Of a stretch of 10,025 bases of DNA, positions 6,705-10,025 are shown piece by piece. The notes below the pieces were generated by a model, which was not told where the DNA came from, did not search any database, and saw only the letters and a program-made list of their open reading frames with translations. Position numbers and translations under genes: made by a program. The DNA lies in assembly GCA_027033875.1 (NCBI GenBank), contig JALVKK010000308.1, positions 10,372 through 20,396 on the forward strand, written 5' to 3'. Each line of letters opens with the position of its first letter. Positions within the stretch are counted from its first letter, which is position 1. This DNA comes from Flavobacteriales bacterium. GTDB lineage: Bacteria; Bacteroidota; Bacteroidia; Flavobacteriales; Flavobacteriaceae.

Positions 6705-9700
6705 TTATAGTTTGACATTTATTCCGAAAGTATAACTCTTTATATTGGGAGTACTTACCCAATCAACACCTATGATTGTGCCGTCGTATAAAAAACTGGT
6801 TAATTCGGGGTCATAGCCGCTATATTTTGTAAGAGTAAACAAATTACGTCCCGAAACAAAAAAGTTAATTGATTTGATATATTTAACTCTTTTCAAATTT
6901 AACAGATAATTGAGTGTAACATTACCCAATCTGAAATATGAGCCGTCTTCAATAATTCTATCGGAAGGACGCGAAATGGCTGTTTGCGAATTGACACGCG
7001 GATGACTAGCATCGGTATTTGTCGGCGACCAAGCGTCATTATAGGCTTCGGGTCTGATATTATAAGATCCGGCACCTGATGCATAATCATCAATCAATAA
7101 GTTACCGTTCATAATGTCATTACCATACGAACCGTTGAATAACATATTTAGGCTTAAATTTTTATATTTAAAATTCGCATTTAATCCGTAAACAAAATCC
7201 GGATTAGGATCCCCTATCACGGTTTTATCGGCATCACTGATATTGCCATCGCCGTTTATATCGACAAACCGAACATCACCAGCCAAATTCGGATTTCCGT
7301 TTACAGTAGGACCGGCATCGGCTGCATCTTGATCTTCATAAATACCATCGGTTTGATATCCCCAGAATAATCCAACCGGTTGTCCTTCAATAAAAACATT
7401 AGCCGGCGATTTAAAATTATTACCGGTAGAAACGCCGTTTCCAAGATAATAAGGTAAATGTTGCAATTCACCGTCTATATAAATATCCGACGGGGACAAT
7501 GCGCTTAAATCGGTAATTTTATTACGATTAAAAGCTATATTTCCGCCTAAATTGAAACTAAAATCATTATTCCGAATAATCGCGGCGTCAACGGCAAATT
7601 CAATTCCTTTGTTTTGCAAACCGCCTTGATTGACCAACATACTTTGGAATCCCGAAGAAGGTGGTAATGGTACGGAAATCAATAAATCTTTCGTTTGTTT
7701 ATTATAAACATCCAAACTACCTGTAATACGATTGTTTAACAATCCGAAATCCAAACCGACATTTGCCTGTGTTGTAGTTTCCCAAGTAAGGTTATCATTT
7801 GCAATATTTAAGGGTGCAACGCCGAGTACAGTTGCGTTGTTTGCATCTGAATAATAAACTGAACCGTAATTACTAAAAGTTTGATAAGGTTTTATAGCTT
7901 GATTACCAACTTGTCCCCAACTGGCTCTGAATTTTAATTTTGAGATGGTCTTGGAATTCTCCAAGAATTTTTCTTTGTTAACTAACCATGCAAAAGAAAC
8001 TGCCGGAAAGAAACCGGTTTTATTATCACCTTTAAATTTTGAAGAATTATCAACTCTGAAAGAAGCATTAAAGACATATTTATCATTTAATGAATAAGTG
8101 GCACGTCCCAAATAAGAAAAAACATTATCTTGAATTCCAATCACGGTTGTATAAGGTGTATAGACGATTTGTCCGAGTTCGGGTTTTAAATCTCTGAGAT
8201 TGGATATAGGAAAATCACCGGCTTCAAATACTTCGATGTCTTTGTTTGATCCGTCATAAGTAACACCAACGGTGGCATTTATTCTATGTTTATCGTTAAA
8301 TCTTTTTTGGTACATAAGCAAGTTATCAACCGTATATGCTATTCTTTTAAAATTAGACAAAGCCAAATAACCGTTGCTAAAAGCTCCTGTACCTACCGTA
8401 TTGTCATACCATCTTGAACGTTTTTTTGTACGATAATCCATACCGGTATTTAAGCGATATTTTAAATTACCGGTAAGTTTATAAGTTGCTTGTGCAGAGG
8501 CGATTAACCTGTTTTCATTGTTTTTGTCTTCATAACCTTTAATCCATTGAAACGGATTACCGTTTCCGAGTTCGGGATCATCATCGGCTATTTCACCGTT
8601 TAATAAAGGTGAATAAGAGATTACTTGTCTGGTAAAACTTCTACCGCCTCCGGAACGTGAACCGCCTTGTGCCATATTACCTTTACCATTGAACAGATTA
8701 AATCTGGTATCTAATTTTAGTTTTTTGGTGATAGCATTTGAATAATTTACTCTGAAATTGTTCGTATTTAAAAAGGTATTCGGAACAGTTCCTTCCCTAT
8801 TTTTACGGGTATATGACAAATAATATGTTGATTTTTTTAATCCGCCACTAAAATTGAATCCGTAATTAAAATTCAAAGCATTTCTATAAACTTCATCTTG
8901 CCAAAAAATCTTTCTAAGCGGATTTGGATCAGTAACACCGTGTTCTACTTTATATACATTATCACCATCGATATAATAAGGTGCATCATCTCCTCCTAAA
9001 GTAGCCGATTCATTTCGATATTTGGCGTAAGTCAGACCGTCAAGTACAGGTATGATATTATTAACCTTAGAGAGACTGGTACTACTATACAAGTTAATTG
9101 TCGTTTTATTTTTACGACCTTTTTTGGTTGTTATCAAGACGACCCCGTTAGCGCCTCTTGAACCGTAAATAGCGGTAGCGGAAGCATCTTTTAAAATGAC
9201 GATATCTTTTATATCTTGCGGGTTAATACCGGTCAAACCGTTTTGTGCGGACTGAACTTCATTGGCATCTGATGAAGCATCCGGCGCATCTTCTCCTGCT
9301 GAATTAACTATCACACCATCAACAACATATAAAGGTTCGTTATTTCCTCTCAAACTGTTGGCGCCTCTGATTCTGACACTGACAGCTGCTCCCGGAGTTC
9401 CTATATTTGAAGTAACTTTTATACCCGGTGTACGTCCTTGTAATAATGAAGATACGGTATTATATTGACGAGCAACCGTTCCTTTGGTTTTAACTTCACT
9501 AACCGTTCCGGCTATATCTTTTTTAGCCGATGTACCATAACCGATTACAACTTCTCGAAGTTTTTCTCTGGCTTCAATCATCTTAATTTTTAAAGTTTTT
9601 TGATTGGTTACAGTTACTTTTCGGGTTTTAAAACCTACATAACTGAAAATCAGATTTGCAGGCGTTTTATTAAGATATAATTGAAATTTACCATCAAAAT

Positions 9701-9848
9701 CCGAAACAGTTCCTGTTTTGGTACCTTCTATAAGAATGGAAACACCCGGTAAGGGTTCGTTTTTTTCATCTGTTACCGTACCACTTATTGTTTTTTGAGA
9801 AAACAAACTTAATGGTAAGATTAGAAAGATTAAAAGAATTTTTTTCAT
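6705..9848 (-). CDS. susC: SusC/RagA-family TonB-dependent outer-membrane transporter
   Basis: A 1047-aa SusC homolog that forms the outer-membrane channel for TonB-driven import of oligosaccharides captured by SusD. Seen: Sec signal peptide with likely cleavage after LSLFS (residue 17); an N-terminal carboxypeptidase-D-regulatory-like domain (about 19-92; ISGTVTDEKNEPLPGVSI, GTVSDFDGKF); a junction REVVIGYGT (99-106); the plug domain (about 107-245) with LLQGRTPGIKV, VRIRGANSLRGNNEPLYVVD and LKDASATAIYGSRGANGVV; then a long beta-barrel to residue 1047. An EF-hand/dockerin-like loop DINGDGNISDAD lies at 863-874, a feature common in SusC proteins. A Gly/Ser/Arg-rich stretch at 395-405 may be an extracellular loop. 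Length is typical and there are no frameshifts. It is the first gene of the apparent operon, with a candidate promoter about 42 nt upstream. No anti-sigma-contacting signalling domain is evident between signal peptide and CarbopepD domain, so control by a hybrid two-component or similar regulator is more likely than FecI/FecR; that is inference. Confidence 0.97.
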   Translation of the reverse strand: MKKILLIFLILPLSLFSQKTISGTVTDEKNEPLPGVSILIEGTKTGTVSDFDGKFQLYLNKTPANLIFSYVGFKTRKVTVTNQKTLKIKMIEAREKLREVVIGYGTSAKKDIAGTVSEVKTKGTVARQYNTVSSLLQGRTPGIKVTSNIGTPGAAVSVRIRGANSLRGNNEPLYVVDGVIVNSAGEDAPDASSDANEVQSAQNGLTGINPQDIKDIVILKDASATAIYGSRGANGVVLITTKKGRKNKTTINLYSSTSLSKVNNIIPVLDGLTYAKYRNESATLGGDDAPYYIDGDNVYKVEHGVTDPNPLRKIFWQDEVYRNALNFNYGFNFSGGLKKSTYYLSYTRKNREGTVPNTFLNTNNFRVNYSNAITKKLKLDTRFNLFNGKGNMAQGGSRSGGGRSFTRQVISYSPLLNGEIADDDPELGNGNPFQWIKGYEDKNNENRLIASAQATYKLTGNLKYRLNTGMDYRTKKRSRWYDNTVGTGAFSNGYLALSNFKRIAYTVDNLLMYQKRFNDKHRINATVGVTYDGSNKDIEVFEAGDFPISNLRDLKPELGQIVYTPYTTVIGIQDNVFSYLGRATYSLNDKYVFNASFRVDNSSKFKGDNKTGFFPAVSFAWLVNKEKFLENSKTISKLKFRASWGQVGNQAIKPYQTFSNYGSVYYSDANNATVLGVAPLNIANDNLTWETTTQANVGLDFGLLNNRITGSLDVYNKQTKDLLISVPLPPSSGFQSMLVNQGGLQNKGIEFAVDAAIIRNNDFSFNLGGNIAFNRNKITDLSALSPSDIYIDGELQHLPYYLGNGVSTGNNFKSPANVFIEGQPVGLFWGYQTDGIYEDQDAADAGPTVNGNPNLAGDVRFVDINGDGNISDADKTVIGDPNPDFVYGLNANFKYKNLSLNMLFNGSYGNDIMNGNLLIDDYASGAGSYNIRPEAYNDAWSPTNTDASHPRVNSQTAISRPSDRIIEDGSYFRLGNVTLNYLLNLKRVKYIKSINFFVSGRNLFTLTKYSGYDPELTSFLYDGTIIGVDWVSTPNIKSYTFGINVKL

Positions 9849-9860
9849 AGACTTAAAATT

Positions 9861-9876
9861 TTAGTTGTTTAGTTGT
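9861..9876. repeat. 8-bp tandem duplication in the susC leader
   Basis: TTAGTTGT occurs twice head to tail (9861-9868 and 9869-9876), reading ACAACTAA twice in the transcript, between the candidate promoter and the susC ATG. It would lie in the short 5' untranslated region. It could tune ribosome access or be simple AT-rich sequence slippage; no function is claimed. Confidence 0.45.
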
Positions 9877-9889
9877 TATAAATATAAGC

Positions 9890-9924
9890 CAAATATATGA
9901 TTTTTTATTAAATCAAAAGACAAA
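9890..9924 (-). promoter_or_regulatory. Candidate Bacteroidota-type promoter for susC and the downstream operon
   Basis: On the minus strand TATATTTG (9897 to 9890) exactly matches the flavobacterial/Bacteroides -7 consensus TANNTTTG. Upstream TTG elements fit the -33 position: TTTG at 9924-9921 (23-nt spacer) or TTTTG at 9918-9914 (16-nt spacer). Transcription would start near 9883, giving a leader of about 35 nt with no evident Shine-Dalgarno. This is the only long upstream gap in the gene cluster, so it probably drives all five genes. AT-rich sequence makes chance matches possible. Confidence 0.6.
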
Positions 9925-9951
9925 TAAATATCACAAAAAGTATATTTTTTA

Positions 9952-9961
9952 TCAATATTGA
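9952..9961. promoter_or_regulatory. 10-bp palindrome upstream of the susC promoter, possible operator
   Basis: TCAATATTGA is a perfect palindrome, and the symmetry continues with one mismatched pair into flanking T and A runs (about 9948-9965). It lies about 27 nt upstream of the nearest -33 candidate, a reasonable place for an activator dimer. In AT-rich DNA such palindromes arise by chance, so this is only a candidate. Confidence 0.3.
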
Positions 9962-9985
9962 AAAAGGTCTCGGTAAAAAAGCATG

Positions 9986-10019
9986 TTTTTGATACATAAA
10001 ATGATTTTTGACATAAAAT
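9986..10019. repeat. Imperfect direct repeat upstream of susC, possible regulator binding site
   Basis: TTTTTGATACATAAAAT (9986-10002) and TTTTTGACATAAAAT (10005-10019) are the same element except for two extra bases in the first copy. They start 19 nt apart, close to two helical turns, on the far side of the palindrome from the promoter. Paired direct repeats are a common layout for response-regulator or AraC-type activator sites, such as those of PUL hybrid two-component systems. Function is inferred from layout only, and the window ends just past the second copy. Confidence 0.4.
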
Positions 10020-10025
10020 ACTTGT

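Noticed and set aside
6705..9848. FecI/FecR-type signalling transporter
   Set aside because: No secretin/TonB short N-terminal (STN) domain is seen; the mature protein starts directly with the carboxypeptidase-D-regulatory-like domain.

Overview
The window reads as part of a polysaccharide utilization locus (PUL) from a Bacteroidota bacterium, most likely an AT-rich member of the Flavobacteriia. Supporting signs are a tandem SusC/SusD pair, a Bacteroidota-type -7 promoter element (TATATTTG) in front of susC, the lack of clear Shine-Dalgarno sequences, lipoprotein signals on the accessory enzymes, and low GC (roughly 35-40% by eye). A marine or algal-polysaccharide lifestyle is plausible from three clustered sulfatases, but the sequence does not prove it.

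All five genes lie on the minus strand and are transcribed from right to left. 9849-10025 is the upstream regulatory region, with a candidate promoter, a 10-bp palindrome and an imperfect direct repeat. 6705-9848 is a SusC-type TonB-dependent transporter. After a 12-nt gap comes 5151-6692, its SusD-type glycan-binding lipoprotein. A 73-nt gap holding a perfect 13-bp hairpin precedes 3446-5077, an iduronate-2-sulfatase-like sulfatase. A 138-nt gap with two tandem 23-bp repeats and a second hairpin precedes 1619-3307, a sulfatase with an N-sulfoglucosamine-sulfohydrolase/DUF4976-type C-terminus. Its end overlaps 10-1632, a second iduronate-2-sulfatase-like enzyme paralogous to the first. No gap reaches 300 bases, and no RNA gene, mobile element or CRISPR array was seen.

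Working model (inference): SusD captures a sulfated oligosaccharide at the cell surface, SusC imports it using TonB energy, and three lipoprotein sulfatases remove sulfate esters at different positions or on different sugars. Their tails after the lipid-anchored Cys are basic, which suggests that they face the periplasm. No glycoside hydrolase, polysaccharide lyase, regulator or sulfatase-maturating enzyme lies in the window. The backbone sugar therefore cannot be assigned, and those functions must lie further along the locus or elsewhere.

Most of the window is a recognisable system, not a new one. The points most worth a second look are the Asp in place of a usual active-site His in the first sulfatase, the two hairpins and the tandem repeat placed exactly between genes, and the contrast in lipoprotein tails between SusD and the sulfatases.
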